In this document: positions 19,801 to 30,057 of the stretch, in pieces
Layout of the letters: every line of letters starts with the position of its first letter
Position numbering within the stretch: the first letter of the stretch is position 1
From: Kitasatospora sp. MAA4
GTDB taxonomy: Bacteria; Actinomycetota; Actinomycetes; Streptomycetales; Streptomycetaceae
Direction: 5' to 3'
Length of the DNA stretch: 64,000 nt
NCBI RefSeq assembly: GCF_029893355.1
Contig: NZ_JARZAI010000012.1
Span: 182,668 to 246,667 of the forward strand
Program-made: the position numbers and the translations under genes
The notes under the pieces: generated by a model
What the model was told of the DNA's origin: nothing
Seen by the model: the letters and a program-made list of their open reading frames with translations, nothing else
The model's database searches: none

Positions 19801-22800
19801 GGTTTGGATGCCGTCGTGGAAGCGGACGGCTTGGCGGACGTGGCGGACCCAGTGGTCGGGGGTGCGGAGTTCGTCGGGGGTGGCTGTCCTGCCGGTGGTG
19901 TTGGTGATGATCGGGATGGTGGGCGGGTGGAAGGTCAAACCCTCTGCCAGGGCCTGGAATTCGGCCAGCATGGGGTCCATGTGGGGGGAGTGGAAGGCGT
20001 GGCTGACCTGGAGTTGGCGGGTTTTGCGGCCGCGGGCTTTGAGTGTTTCGGTGATGTCGAGGACGGCGGTGAGGTCGCCTGAAATCACCACGGAGGTGGG
20101 GCCGTTGACGGCGGCGATGGACACCCGGGCGTGGCCGTCCAGGAGTTCGGCGACCTCCTCCTCGGGGGCGAGGACGGAGACCATCGCGCCGTCCTGGGGG
20201 AGCGCCTGCATGAGACGGCCGCGGGCGGCCACCAGGGCGCAGGCGTCGTCCAGTGAGAGGACTCCGGCGATGTGGGCGGCGGTCAGTTCGCCGATGGAGT
20301 GGCCCATCAGGTAGTCGGGGCGCAGGCCCCAGGACTCCACCAGCCGGTAGAGGGCGACCTCCAGGGCGAACAGGCCGGTCTGGGTGAAGACCGTCTGGTG
20401 CAGCAGCTCCGATTCCCAGCTGCCGTCGGCGGCGAAGAGAACCTCGCGCAGTGACCGGCCGAGGTGCTTGTCGAGGAGGGCGCAGGTCTCGTCCAGGGCC
20501 TGGGCGAAGACGGGGTGGGCCTGGTAGAGCTCCCGGCCCATGCCGAGGCGCTGGCTGCCCTGGCCGGTGAACAGGAAGGCGGTGAGACCGTGCGCCGACT
20601 CGCCCCTGACCACGCGCGTGGCCGGCTGCCCGTCGGCCAGGGCCGTCAGGCTCTGGGCCAACTCGTCCGCATCGGTGGCGAGGACGACGGCGCGGTGCTG
20701 ATGGGCGGCGCGTCGGGTGGCCAGTGAGTAGGCGGTGTCGAGGAGTTCGGTCGTGCTGTGGGTGAGGAGGCGGTGTGCCTGCTGGCGCAGGGCGTCCTCG
20801 GTCTTGGCGGAGAGGAGGAAGGGGAGGGTGCCGGGGGTGGTGATCTCGCGGGTCAACTCGGGTTGGGTGGGGGCTTGTTCGAGGATGACGTGGGCGTTGG
20901 TGCCGCTGATGCCGAAGGAGGAGACGGCGGCTCGGCGGGGGCGGTCGTTCTTTGGCCATTCCCGTTCTGTGGTGAGGAGTTGGACGGCGCCGGACTGCCA
21001 GTCGACGAACGGCGAGGGCTCGTCGACGTGCAGGGTGCGGGGCAGGGTGCCGTGGCGCATGGCCATGGCCATCTTGATGATGCCGGCGACGCCGGCGGCG
21101 GCCTGGGTGTGGCCGATGTTGGACTTGATCGAGCCCAGCCACAGCGGCTGGTCGGCGGGGCGGTGCTGGCCGTAGGTGGCGAGCAGGGCCTGCGCCTCGA
21201 TGGGGTCGCCGAGGCGCGTGCCCGTGCCGTGGGCTTCGACGGCGTCGATGTCCTGGGCGGTGAGCTTGGCGGCGGCCAGTGCCTGCTGGATGACCCGCTG
21301 CTGGGACGGGCCGTTGGGGGCGGTGAGGCCGTTGCTGGCGCCGTCCTGGTTGACGGCGGTGCCGCGGACGAGCGCGAGGACCCGGTGCCCGTGGCGGCGC
21401 GCGTCGGAGAGGCGTTCCAGGGCGAGCATGCCGGCGCCTTCGGCCCAGCCGGTGCCGTCGGCGGAGGCGGCGAAGGCCTTGCAGCGGCCGTCGGCGGACA
21501 GTCCGCGCTGGCGGCTGAACTCCACGAACGTGTCCGGGGTGGACATCACGGTGACTCCACCGGCCAGGGCGAGTGAGCATTCGCCCTGGCGCAGGCTCTG
21601 GACGGCCAGGTGCAGGGCGACCAGCGAGGACGAGCACGCGGTGTCCAGGGTGACGGCCGGGCCCTCCAGGCCCAGGGCGTACGACACCCGGCCGGAGAGC
21701 ACGCTCGCCGCGCCACCGGTCATCCGCTGTCCCTCCGGCCCGGCCGTCAGCCCGCCGGTGCCGCCGGCGTAGTCGCGGAACAGGAAGGTGCCCGCGTAGA
21801 CGCCGGTGCGCGAGCCGCGCAGGGTGGTCGGGTCGATGCCCGCTCGCTCGAAGGCCTCCCAGGAGGTCTCCAGCAGCAGTCGCTGCTGGGGGTCCATGGC
21901 CAGTGCCTCGCGCGGTGAGATGCCGAAGAACTCGGCGTCGAACTCGGCTGCGTCGTGCAGGAATCCGCCCTCGCGGGTGTAGGAGGTGCCCGGGTGATCG
22001 GGATCGGGGTGGAACAGCTCCTCCAGGTCCCAGCCGCGGTCCACCGGGAAGCCCGTGATCGCGTCCCGGCCGGAGGCCACCAGGTCCCAGAGCGCCTCCG
22101 GCGAGTGCACCTCGCCCGGCAGGCGGCAGCTCATGCCGATGATCGCGATCGGGTCCTCGTCCTCGGCCGACAGGGCCGGGGCCTGGGCGCCGGGGGCTTC
22201 CTGTGGACCGTGGTCCAACTCGGCCCGCAGGTAGGCGATCACCTCGGCCGTCGTCGGGTGGTCGAAGACCAGCGTGGCCGGCACCCGCAGGCCGGTGGCG
22301 GTGCCGAGCCGATCGCACAGCTCGACGCCGCTCAGTGAGTCGAACCCGAGGGCCTTGAAGGGCCGTTGCACGTCGACGCGGTCCGCCGAGGGCAGGCCGA
22401 GCACAGTGGCCACCTGGGTGCGGACCAGCTCCGAGAGCACCCGGTCGCGCTCGCCCTCGGTCAGCCCGGCCAGCCGTCGCTCCAGGGCGGAGGCCGCCGG
22501 CGGCTCGGCCGGCCGGGGCGCGGGCACGGCGGCGGGCCGCGGCGACGGGCCGACGGGGGCGAACAACTGGCCCGAGCGCAGCGCGAGTTCTGGCTCCCCG
22601 GAGGCGACCGCCGCCGGTACGGCCTGCAGCGAGGTCTGCTCCACGTCGAGGTCGAGCAGGGCGAACCGGCCGGGGTGCTCGGCCTGGGCCGAGCGCACCA
22701 GCCCCCAGGCGGCGGCGTGGACGGGATCCGGCGCCGCGTCGGCGGGCGAAGTGGCGACCGCGCCGCGGGTCACCAGGAGCAGCCGGGAGTCGGCAAAGGC

Positions 22801-25791
22801 CTCCTCGTCGAGCCACGACCGGAGCAGCGCGAGCGTGGCCTGCGCCAACTCGTCCGACGAGCCGTCCGCCGCCGGTGCGAGCAGTGTGGCCAGCGGGACC
22901 AGCACGGTGTCCGGCAGGGCCCGGGCGGTGCGCAGGGCAGCAAGGCTGGGGTAGACCTCGACCCCGGAGGTGCCGGTGGTCAGCGCGAAGGCCAGCCCGG
23001 GCTCGCCGTCTCCGGCGACGGCCCACCGGCTGCCCGGCAGTTCGGCGCCGCTGTGCGCAAGGGCGGTCCAGCCCGGCCGGACCAGGTCCCCGCGGCGCTC
23101 CGGCACGTCCAGCCAGTAGCTCTCGCGCTGGAAGGCGTAGGTCGGCAGCGGGGTGCGCCGGGCGCCCTCGGTGGGCAGCGCCGTCCGCCACGCCACGGCG
23201 GTTCCGCGCACGTGCAGGTGGGCGAGGGCGGTCGTCAGGGCGGCCGGCTCCGGGCGGCCGGCGCGCGCCGTCGCCAGGAAGGCGGTGCCCTCCGCGCCGA
23301 CGCAGTCCTTGCCCATCGCGGCCAGCACCGCGTCGGGGCCTATCTCCAGGTACGTCGTGACGCCCTGCTCCGCGAGGGCGCGCATCCCGTCCAGGAACCG
23401 GACCGACGCGCGCGCGTGCCGCACCCAGTGGTCAGGGGTGCGGATCTCGTCCGGGTCGACCAGGCGGCCCGTCAGGTTGGACACCACGGCGATGCGCGGG
23501 GCGTGGTAGGTCAGGCCGGCGGCCACCTCGCGGAAGGCCTCCAGCATGCCGTCCATGAGCGGGGAGTGGAAGGCATGGCTGACCTTCAGCCGCTTTGTCC
23601 GCCGCCCGAGCTCGCTCCAGCGCCGGGACACCGCGAGGACGGCCTCCTCCTCGCCGGCCAGCACGGTCGAGCGCGGCCCGTTGGCGGCGGCGACCTCGAC
23701 CCGCCCCGCCAGCTCCGCCAGTTCCTCCGAGAGTTCGGCCACCGACGCCTCGACGGACACCATGGCGCCGCCCGGCGGCAGCTCCTGCATCAGGCGGGCC
23801 CGGGCGGCCACCAGGGCGCAGGCGTCGGCCAGCGAGAGCACACCGGCGACGTGCGCGGCGGCCAGCTCGCCGACCGAGTGGCCCATCACGAGGTCCGGTG
23901 CGACCCCGTAGTGCTCCAACAGCCGGTAGAGGGCCACCTCGTAGGCGAACAGCGCGGGTTGGGTGTACCGGGTCCGGTTGAGCAACTGCGCCTGTGCCGA
24001 GCCCTCGTCGCAGAACATCAGCGTCCGCAGCGGCTGGTCCAACCACGGGTCGAGCGCCGCGCAGACCTCGTCCAGGGCCTGCGCGAACCGCGGCTGCGCG
24101 GCGTACAACTCCCGTCCCATGCCCGGCCGCTGGCTGCCCTGGCCGGTGAAGAGGAAGGCCAGCGGGCCGGACTGCGCCCGCTCGACCACGGTGTTCGCCG
24201 CCTGCGCGCCGTCGGCCAGCGCGGCCAGCGCGTCGGTCAGGCCCGCGCGGTCCTCGGCGAGTACCACCGCGCGGTGCTCGAAGTGCGTCCGGGCGGTGGC
24301 CAACGCCCCGGCGGTCCGGCTGAGTTCGGTCAACGGATGGCCGGTCAGGTGGTCGAGCAGCGCGCGCGCCTGGGCGCGCAGCGCCTGCGGGGTGCGACCG
24401 GAGACCAGCACCGGCACCGGTCCCGCCCACGGCCGCTCGGCCGCCGCCGGCTCGACGGCCTGCGGGGCGTCGGAGAGCACCAGATGGGCGTTGGTGCCGC
24501 CCATGCCGAAGGAGCTGACCCCGGCGAAGAGGGTCCCGTCCTCGGGCGGGCCGAGCGGCCGCAGGCTGTCGTTGACCTCGAGGCGCAGCTCCTCCAGCGC
24601 GATGGCGGGGTTCGGGCTGCGGAAGTTCAGGCTGGGGGCGAGCCGGCGCTCCCGCAGGCAGAGCGCCGCCTTGATCAGGCCGGCGATACCGGCCGCGCCC
24701 TCCAGGTGGCCGATGTTGGTCTTGACCGAACCGACCAGGAGCGGGGAGTCCTCGCTGCGGCCGGCGCCGAGTACCGAGCCGAGCGCGGCGGCCTCGATCG
24801 GGTCCCCCACGGGGGTGCCCGTCCCGTGCAGCTCGACGAAGCGGACGGCGGCCGGGTCGACCCCGCTCTGTGCGTAGGCCCGGCGCAGCACGTCCTGCTG
24901 GGCCGCGCCGTTGGGCGAGGTCAGGTTGGCGCCGCCGCCGTCGTTGTTGACCGCGCCGCCGCGGATCAGGCAGTGGATGACGTCGTTGTCGGCGAGCGCC
25001 TGGCGCAGGGTCTTGAGCACCACGAGGCCGCCGCCCTCGCCGCGGACGTAGCCGTCGGCCCGCGCGTCGAAGGTGTAGGTGCGGCCCTCGGGCGAGAGGG
25101 CGCCGAACCTGTTGGCCAGCGCGAAGCCCTCGGGGATCAGGTTCAGGCTCACCCCGCCCGCCAGCGCGGTGGTGGACTCGCCCGCCAGCAGGCTCTGGCA
25201 GGCGAGGTGGACGGCGACCAGCGAGGAGGACTGGGCCGAATCCACCACCAGGCTGGGCCCCTTGAGGCCGAGCGCGTAGGAGACCCGGTTGGCGATGATG
25301 CTGCGGCTCACCCCGGTGATGGTCTGGTTGGTGAGCGCTTCGCCGCCGTACTCGTGGACGAGTTTGGCGTAGTCGTCCCAGATCGCGCCGACGAACACGC
25401 CGACCCGGTCCTCGGCCAGGGTGCCCGGGACGATACCGGCGTTCTCCAGCGCCTCCCAGGCCAGTTCGAGGACCAGCCGCTGCTGCGGGTCCATGGTGAC
25501 CGCCTCGCGCGGCGCGATGCCGAAGAACTCCGGGTCGAACCCGTCGACCTGGTCGAGGAACCCGCCGGGGCGGATCCCCTCGCCGGTCGGCCGTCCGGGC
25601 CTGCCCGGCCGGCCGGCGTCGGTCACCGCCTCCTCGCCGTCGCGCAGCAGGCGCCAGAACGCGTCCGGGCTCGCGGCGCCCGGGAACCGGCAGGAGAGGC
25701 CGACGACCGCGATGGCGCCGTCCAGTCCCGCCCGGCTCTCCGGCGGTATCCGCTGACCCTCGGGAAAGTCGGATCCGGGTTCGATGACCAT
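16826..25791 (-). CDS. Type I PKS, loading module KSQ-AT-ACP plus KS-AT-DH-KR-ACP, with an apparent frameshift near 18805
   Basis: With one restored base this encodes about 2988 aa. The loading KS has Gln187 in DSAQSSS instead of Cys, so it decarboxylates rather than condenses; its AT has GHSVG and HAFH (739-742), so malonyl gives an acetyl starter. A catalytically empty KR remnant precedes ACP1 (GFDSLS, near 1150). Module 1 has KS (DTACSSS near 1383), AT (GHSIG, HAFH near 1931: malonyl), DH (HKVLGRVLLPG near 2145), KR with LDD (B-type, full Lys-Ser-Tyr-Asn set) and ACP2 (GIDSLT near 2900), then a docking tail ending EALIRMARDT. No ER, so the product is an enoyl chain. The frame breaks within the DH-KR linker at CTGCCGTCGTCTGG, expected CTGCCGTTCGTCTGG. 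First PKS gene of the operon, 73 nt after the extender cassette. Confidence 0.93.
18801..18808 (-). other. Single-base deletion breaking the loading/first-module PKS frame
   Basis: The coding strand gives LPSSGAECGC where the downstream frame continues RLYGTGA. Adding one T (TT instead of T) restores RLPFVWSGVRLYGTG, the conserved PKS linker after the DH. As with the break near 12570, the missing base is in a short homopolymer, pointing to a shared technical cause or to paired loss-of-function. Confidence 0.85.
19750..21620 (-). repeat. Near-identical KS-AT block, copy in the first PKS gene
   Basis: Partner of 14290-16160. The shared part covers the KS active-site region through the AT HAFH region of two malonyl-using modules. 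Direct repeats of this size 5.5 kb apart could recombine to delete a module and are also a place where short-read assembly can collapse. Confidence 0.75.
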
Positions 25792-25864
25792 GACTACCTG
25801 TACTTCCTCTCGGCGGCCGCGCGCGACGGATCCCTCCGCGCGCGCACGAATGTCCTTGGCGCTC

Positions 25865-26740
25865 TTACTCGTACGTGTAGAAGCCCTGTCCGCTCTTGCG
25901 GCCCAGCAGCCCGCCCTCGACCATCCGCAGTAGCATCGGCGGCGGCGCGTACAGCGGTTCCCTGAACTCCTGGTACATGGCCTCGGCGATCGAGACGGTG
26001 GTGTCGAGGCCGATCAGGTCGGCGAGCTTGAGCGGTCCCATCGGGTGGGAGCAGCCCAGCACCATGCCCTGGTCGATGACCTCGGCGGTGGCGACTCCCG
26101 CCTCCACCATCCGGATGGCGGAGAGCAGGTAGGGGAACAGCAGGGCGTTGACCAGGAAGCCGGCCCGGTCGGGTGAGACGACCGCCGTCTTTCCGAGCGC
26201 GCTGGTGACGAACTCCTGGGCGCGCTCAGTTGTCTGATGGTCCGTCAGGACCGAGGGGATCAGCTCCACCAGGGGGAGTGCGGGCACCGGGTTGAAGAAG
26301 TGCACCCCGACGACCTGGTGCGGGCGGGTGGTGGCGCGGGCCAGCCGGACGATCGGGATCGAGGAGGTGTTGGACGCCAGGATCGCGTCGGGGTCCTCGA
26401 CGATCTTGTCGAGCGCCGCGAACAGCTCCAGCTTCAGCGGCTCGTGCTCCTTCACCGCCTCCACCACGAACTGCCGGTCGGCGAGGTCCGTGAGCTCCCG
26501 GGTGAAGGCGACCCGCCCGAACGCGGCGTCGCGCAGTTCCGGGGTGACCTTCCCCTTGCTGACGCCCCGGTCCAGTGAGCGGGCCAGCCGCTTGGGTCCC
26601 TCGACCAGGGAGGCGGTCGAGGAGACCGCCACGGTCACGTCGAGTCCGGCCTTCGCGCACAGCTCGGCGATGCCGATCCCCATGATTCCGCTGCCGACCA
26701 CGCCGACGCGGTGGATCGGGGGTGTGCTCAGGGCGTTCAT
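25865..26740 (-). CDS. 3-Hydroxyacyl-CoA dehydrogenase
   Basis: The 291-aa protein has an N-terminal NAD(P) motif VGVVGSGIMGIGIAE, ASNTSSIPI with the catalytic-region Ser/Asn, HFFNPVP with the catalytic His, and the C-terminal helical domain (GCSHPMGPLKLADLIGLD). It would reduce the 3-oxoacyl thioester made by the neighbouring FabH-type enzyme to the 3-hydroxy form, on the way to the enoyl-CoA needed by the carboxylase/reductase. Its ATG overlaps the stop of the ketosynthase gene by 4 nt. No dedicated dehydratase is present, so that step must come from elsewhere. Confidence 0.93.
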   Translation of the reverse strand: MNALSTPPIHRVGVVGSGIMGIGIAELCAKAGLDVTVAVSSTASLVEGPKRLARSLDRGVSKGKVTPELRDAAFGRVAFTRELTDLADRQFVVEAVKEHEPLKLELFAALDKIVEDPDAILASNTSSIPIVRLARATTRPHQVVGVHFFNPVPALPLVELIPSVLTDHQTTERAQEFVTSALGKTAVVSPDRAGFLVNALLFPYLLSAIRMVEAGVATAEVIDQGMVLGCSHPMGPLKLADLIGLDTTVSIAEAMYQEFREPLYAPPPMLLRMVEGGLLGRKSGQGFYTYE

Positions 26741-27726
26741 GTGTTCCTCCAGCGGAGCAGTGCGGAACCGATCGCCATGCCGCCGCCGAAGCCGGCGAGC
26801 AGGACCAGGTCACCGTCGGACAGGGCGCCCGTCCGGTTGGCCTCGTCGAGGGCGACGGGTACGGAGGCGCTGCCGACGTTGCCGTAGTCGCGCAGCGTGC
26901 GGTGGGTGAGCGCACCGGTCAGTCCGGCCCGCTCGACCACCTCGGTCAGCATCACGCCGTTGGCCTGGTGGGGCACGAAGTGGTCGACCCGGTCGAGCGG
27001 GACGCCGACCCGCTCGGAGAAGCGCACCAGGGCCGGGGGCACCTGGTCCGCCACGAAGTCGCGGACCCCGCGCCCGTCCATCCGGAAGAAGTGCCCGCCC
27101 TCCGCCAGCGTCTGCGCGGAGGTCGGCAGCCGGCTGCCGCCGGCCTCGACCCGGATCAGCCCGTGGGCGTCCCCGCGGCTGACGAGGTCGATGCCGAGGA
27201 CCCCGTAGGGCTCGGGCACCGCCGCGACCACGGCCGCTCCGGCGCCGTCCGCGAACAGCACGGCGGTGCGGTGGTCGGTGAAGTCGAGGATCCGCGAGTA
27301 CAGGTCCGCGCCGATCACCAGGGCCCGCGCGTCCGGGTTGACCGTGACCAGGCTGTGGGCCAGCGCCAGCGCGTAGACGAAGCCGCTGCACACGACGTTG
27401 ACGTCGAAGCAGGCGGCCCGGCGCGCGCCCAGCAGGTCCTGCACGAGGTAGGAGGTCGGCGGCTGGGGCGAGTCGCCGGTCGAGGTGGACACGATGAGGT
27501 AGTCGATCTGGTCCGCGCTCAGACCGGCCTGGGCGAGTGCCTCGGTGGCGGCGTGCGCGGCGAGGTCGGAGGTCGCCTCGTCGGGGGCGGCGTAGCGGCG
27601 GGAGCGGATCTGTGTCTTGCGCTCGATCCACTCGGCGGTGACGCCGACCCTGGCCGCCACCTCCTCGTTGCCGACCTCCTCCTTGGGCAGGTAGGAGCCG
27701 GTGGAGAGAATGCCGATGTGCCTCAT
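26737..27726 (-). CDS. FabH-type 3-oxoacyl-ACP synthase III of the extender-unit cassette
   Basis: The 329-aa KAS III carries all three catalytic residues: Cys in NVVCSGF (about residue 115), His in FVPHQAN (about 250) and Asn in YGNVGSAS (about 280). It would condense an acyl-CoA starter with malonyl-ACP to give the 3-oxoacyl chain that becomes the side chain of an alkylmalonyl unit. The start is the ATG that overlaps the stop of the ccr gene (ATGA); an upstream in-frame extension is Arg-rich shadow sequence. The KAS III / 3-hydroxyacyl dehydrogenase / carboxylase-reductase trio is known from branched or long alkylmalonyl-CoA pathways. Confidence 0.93.
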   Translation of the reverse strand: MRHIGILSTGSYLPKEEVGNEEVAARVGVTAEWIERKTQIRSRRYAAPDEATSDLAAHAATEALAQAGLSADQIDYLIVSTSTGDSPQPPTSYLVQDLLGARRAACFDVNVVCSGFVYALALAHSLVTVNPDARALVIGADLYSRILDFTDHRTAVLFADGAGAAVVAAVPEPYGVLGIDLVSRGDAHGLIRVEAGGSRLPTSAQTLAEGGHFFRMDGRGVRDFVADQVPPALVRFSERVGVPLDRVDHFVPHQANGVMLTEVVERAGLTGALTHRTLRDYGNVGSASVPVALDEANRTGALSDGDLVLLAGFGGGMAIGSALLRWRNT

Positions 27727-29069
27727 CCGCTGACCGCGCTCAGCTCGCGGAGCGGGTTCAGCCGCTCTTCGCCGATCCGGGCCCGCAGCTCGGGATCGGT
27801 GACGCCCAGTCCGGGCTCGGGCGCGAGGCAGAGCACGCCGACCTTTCCGGTGTGGCGGTTCTCCTGCACCAGCCGCGCGGCCTCGGCGACGTCCTCCAGG
27901 CGGTGGACCGAGGAGAGGATCGGGGACAGGTGGCCGAGCTGGAAGAGGCGGTTGCACTCCGCCTGCTCCTGGAGGTTCGCCGCGTGGCTGCCGATGATGC
28001 GCTTCAGGTTCATCCAGAGGTAGCGGTTGTCGAACTGGTGCTGGTAGCCGGTGCTTGAGCCGCAGGTGACCACCACTCCGCCGCGCCGGACCACGAAGAC
28101 GGAGAGACCGAAGGTGGCCTGGCCGATGTAGTCGAAGACCACGTGCGGGTCCTCGCCGACCTCGGCCCGGATGGCGCGCCCGAGGCGCTTGCCCAGTTCG
28201 ACGGTCCGTTCCGGGGTGAGCGGGGCGTCGCCGCCCAGGCCGATCGCGTTGCGGTCGATCACCACGTCGCAGCCGAGCCTGCGCAGCAGTTCGGCCTTGC
28301 GCTCCGAACTGACCACGCCCACGGGGATGCCGCCGGCGTTCTTCACCAGCTGGACGGCGTAGGCACCCAGTCCGCCGGTGGCTCCCCAGATCAGCACGAC
28401 GTCGCCCTGCTTGATCCGGGCTCCGTGCTCACCGACCAGCATCCGGTAGGAGGTTGCCGCGGTGAGCAGTACGCAGGCGGCCTCCTCCCAGGTCAGGTGG
28501 GCGGGCTTGGGCAGGAGTTGGCTGGCGCGGACGAGGGTGTAGTGCGCCAGTCCGCCGAAGTTGGTCTCGTAGCCCCAGATGCGCTGTTCGGCGCCCAGCA
28601 TGGCGTCGTTGTGGGTGGCCGGCTCCTGGTCGTCGACCTGGACGCAGCTCACCACGACGTGGTCGCCGGCCCGCCAGCGCCGCACCCCGGCGCCGACCCG
28701 GACGACGACCCCGGCCGCGTCCGAGCCGAGCACCTGGTGGGGGAGGTCGTGCCGGGCCGCGAAGCCGTCCTGGCGTCCGTACCGCTCAAGGAAGTTGAAG
28801 GTGGGGACCGGCTCGAAGGTGGCCGACCAGACGGTGTTGTAGTTGATGGAGCTCGCCATCACCGCGACCACGACCTCGTCCGGTGCCGGCTCCGGCATCG
28901 GTACGTGGCCCACGCGCAGTGACTTTCGTACGTCCTTGTCGGCGACGCCGTCGAACATGCCGACGTCCTGCGCCCGGATGTGGGCGGCCAGGTACTCGCG
29001 GGGGAGATCCAGTGTTTCGAGGTGGTCCGGAGCGGCTCCGGCCAGAACAGCTTCCGCTAACAGGTCCAT
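27723..29069 (-). CDS. ccr: Crotonyl-CoA carboxylase/reductase-type enzyme (alkylmalonyl-CoA forming)
   Basis: The 448-aa medium-chain dehydrogenase has the ccr hallmarks: SSINYNTVWSA, GSDAAGVVVRVG, the NADPH loop WGATGGLGAYA and the closing GSHAANLQEQAE segment. It reductively carboxylates a 2-enoyl-CoA to an alkylmalonyl-CoA extender unit. Enzymes making ethylmalonyl-CoA usually read GSHFANYREAW at the acyl pocket; here Phe is Ala and Tyr is Leu, which should enlarge the pocket for a longer or branched chain (inference from known CCR pocket variation). First gene of the leftward operon, transcribed away from the tetR gene. Its product probably feeds the AT of the terminal module. Confidence 0.93.
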   Translation of the reverse strand: MDLLAEAVLAGAAPDHLETLDLPREYLAAHIRAQDVGMFDGVADKDVRKSLRVGHVPMPEPAPDEVVVAVMASSINYNTVWSATFEPVPTFNFLERYGRQDGFAARHDLPHQVLGSDAAGVVVRVGAGVRRWRAGDHVVVSCVQVDDQEPATHNDAMLGAEQRIWGYETNFGGLAHYTLVRASQLLPKPAHLTWEEAACVLLTAATSYRMLVGEHGARIKQGDVVLIWGATGGLGAYAVQLVKNAGGIPVGVVSSERKAELLRRLGCDVVIDRNAIGLGGDAPLTPERTVELGKRLGRAIRAEVGEDPHVVFDYIGQATFGLSVFVVRRGGVVVTCGSSTGYQHQFDNRYLWMNLKRIIGSHAANLQEQAECNRLFQLGHLSPILSSVHRLEDVAEAARLVQENRHTGKVGVLCLAPEPGLGVTDPELRARIGEERLNPLRELSAVSG

Positions 29070-29184
29070 GCCGTCCCTTCTGTTCGATGACCGATGGGCG
29101 GCCTCGTCAGAGGCTCGGAAACGTGGGGGGTGCTTTCACCGTACGCAGTGCTTCGGGTGCCCCCAATCCCTGTCGCCCCTTAGC

Positions 29185-29196
29185 GGACCCCTAGTC
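29185..29196. promoter_or_regulatory. Candidate operator GGACCCCTAGTC between ccr and tetR
   Basis: The 255-bp gap between divergent ccr and tetR must hold both promoters. It contains GGACCCCTAGTC (identical to 4612-4623) followed by several CCCC/GGGG blocks, including the dyad AGGGGTCACCCCT near 29236-29248. These are candidate sites for the TetR protein encoded alongside. Which of them is bound cannot be decided by eye. Confidence 0.4.
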
Positions 29197-29312
29197 ACCG
29201 ACCCCCTGGAGGGGCGGACATGCAGGGGCCGCCGCAGGGGTCACCCCTAATCGGTGCGGCAATTGTTCACGCCGATCTGGGTCTGCACGCCGCCCAGTCT
29301 CTGTGCTCTTGC

Positions 29313-29318
29313 TAGACT
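29313..29318 (+). promoter_or_regulatory. -10 hexamer TAGACT of tetR, probable leaderless start
   Basis: TAGACT ends 6 nt before the GTG start of the tetR gene, placing the expected transcription start on the start codon itself. No ribosome-binding site is seen before the GTG. Leaderless mRNAs are common in Streptomyces. The -35 region is not consensus. Confidence 0.45.
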
Positions 29319-29324
29319 TCGTCG

Positions 29325-30050
29325 GTGGCAGACCCGAAGTTGAGTAGACGAGAGCGACTGCGCGCCGAGACCGCGCAGGAGATCAAGACCATCGCGCTCG
29401 CCCATATGGCGGAGAACGGCACCGCGGCCGTGTCGCTGCGCGCCATCGCGCGCGACATGGGGATGACCGCGGGTGCGATCTACAGCTACTACGACACGCG
29501 TGACAAGCTGATCACCGCACTCATCGCGGACGTCTACCACAGCCTCACGGACACCCTGGAAGCCGCGCTGGCGGCGTGCCCCGGGGGCCCGGCGGCGCGG
29601 GTGCTCGCCTACGCGCAGGCGTACCGGTGGTGGGCGGTGGCCAACCCCCACCAGTTCCAGCTGATCTTCGGAGACCCGGTCCCCGAGTACCAGGCGCCCG
29701 AGGGCGGGCCGGTGGCCGAGGCGGAGCACCGCGCCTGCGTGCTGCTGACCGGCCTGGTCGTCGACGCCTGGCCCTGGGCGGCCCACCTGCACACCGGCGA
29801 CCAGCACGACTGGGCCGACTACGACCCGGTGTTCGCGCGGCTGATCTGCGAGGCGTTCCCCGGCCTCCAGCCGGCTGCGGCGTCGCTCGCACTGCGGCTC
29901 TGGGGCAGGCTGCACGGCCTGGTCTCGCTGGAGGTGCACGGACATCTCGGCCCGCAGATCCAGGACTCCGAGAAGCTCTACAACTGCGAGATCGTCGACC
30001 TGATCCACAACCTGGGTCTGGCCGTGCCCGCCGAACTCGCGCCCGCGTAA
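29325..30050 (+). CDS. TetR-family transcriptional regulator
   Basis: The 241-aa protein has an N-terminal helix-turn-helix (residues 20-60: IKTIALAHMAENG, AVSLRAIARDMGMTAGAIY, YYDTRDKLITALI) and a ligand-binding domain of the WHG/TetR C-terminal type (QAYRWWAVANPHQFQLIFGDP). It is divergent from ccr and so likely controls the extender cassette and PKS operon, with a CoA ester or the end product as possible ligand. It ends 7 nt before the convergent PPTase stop. A paralogue's 3' end lies at the left edge of the window. Confidence 0.93.
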   Translation: MADPKLSRRERLRAETAQEIKTIALAHMAENGTAAVSLRAIARDMGMTAGAIYSYYDTRDKLITALIADVYHSLTDTLEAALAACPGGPAARVLAYAQAYRWWAVANPHQFQLIFGDPVPEYQAPEGGPVAEAEHRACVLLTGLVVDAWPWAAHLHTGDQHDWADYDPVFARLICEAFPGLQPAAASLALRLWGRLHGLVSLEVHGHLGPQIQDSEKLYNCEIVDLIHNLGLAVPAELAPA

Positions 30051-30057
30051 CGGGCTT

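Noticed and set aside
26722..28023. Plus-strand frame over the KAS III and CCR genes
   Set aside because: Antisense shadow; the minus-strand genes have complete catalytic motifs.
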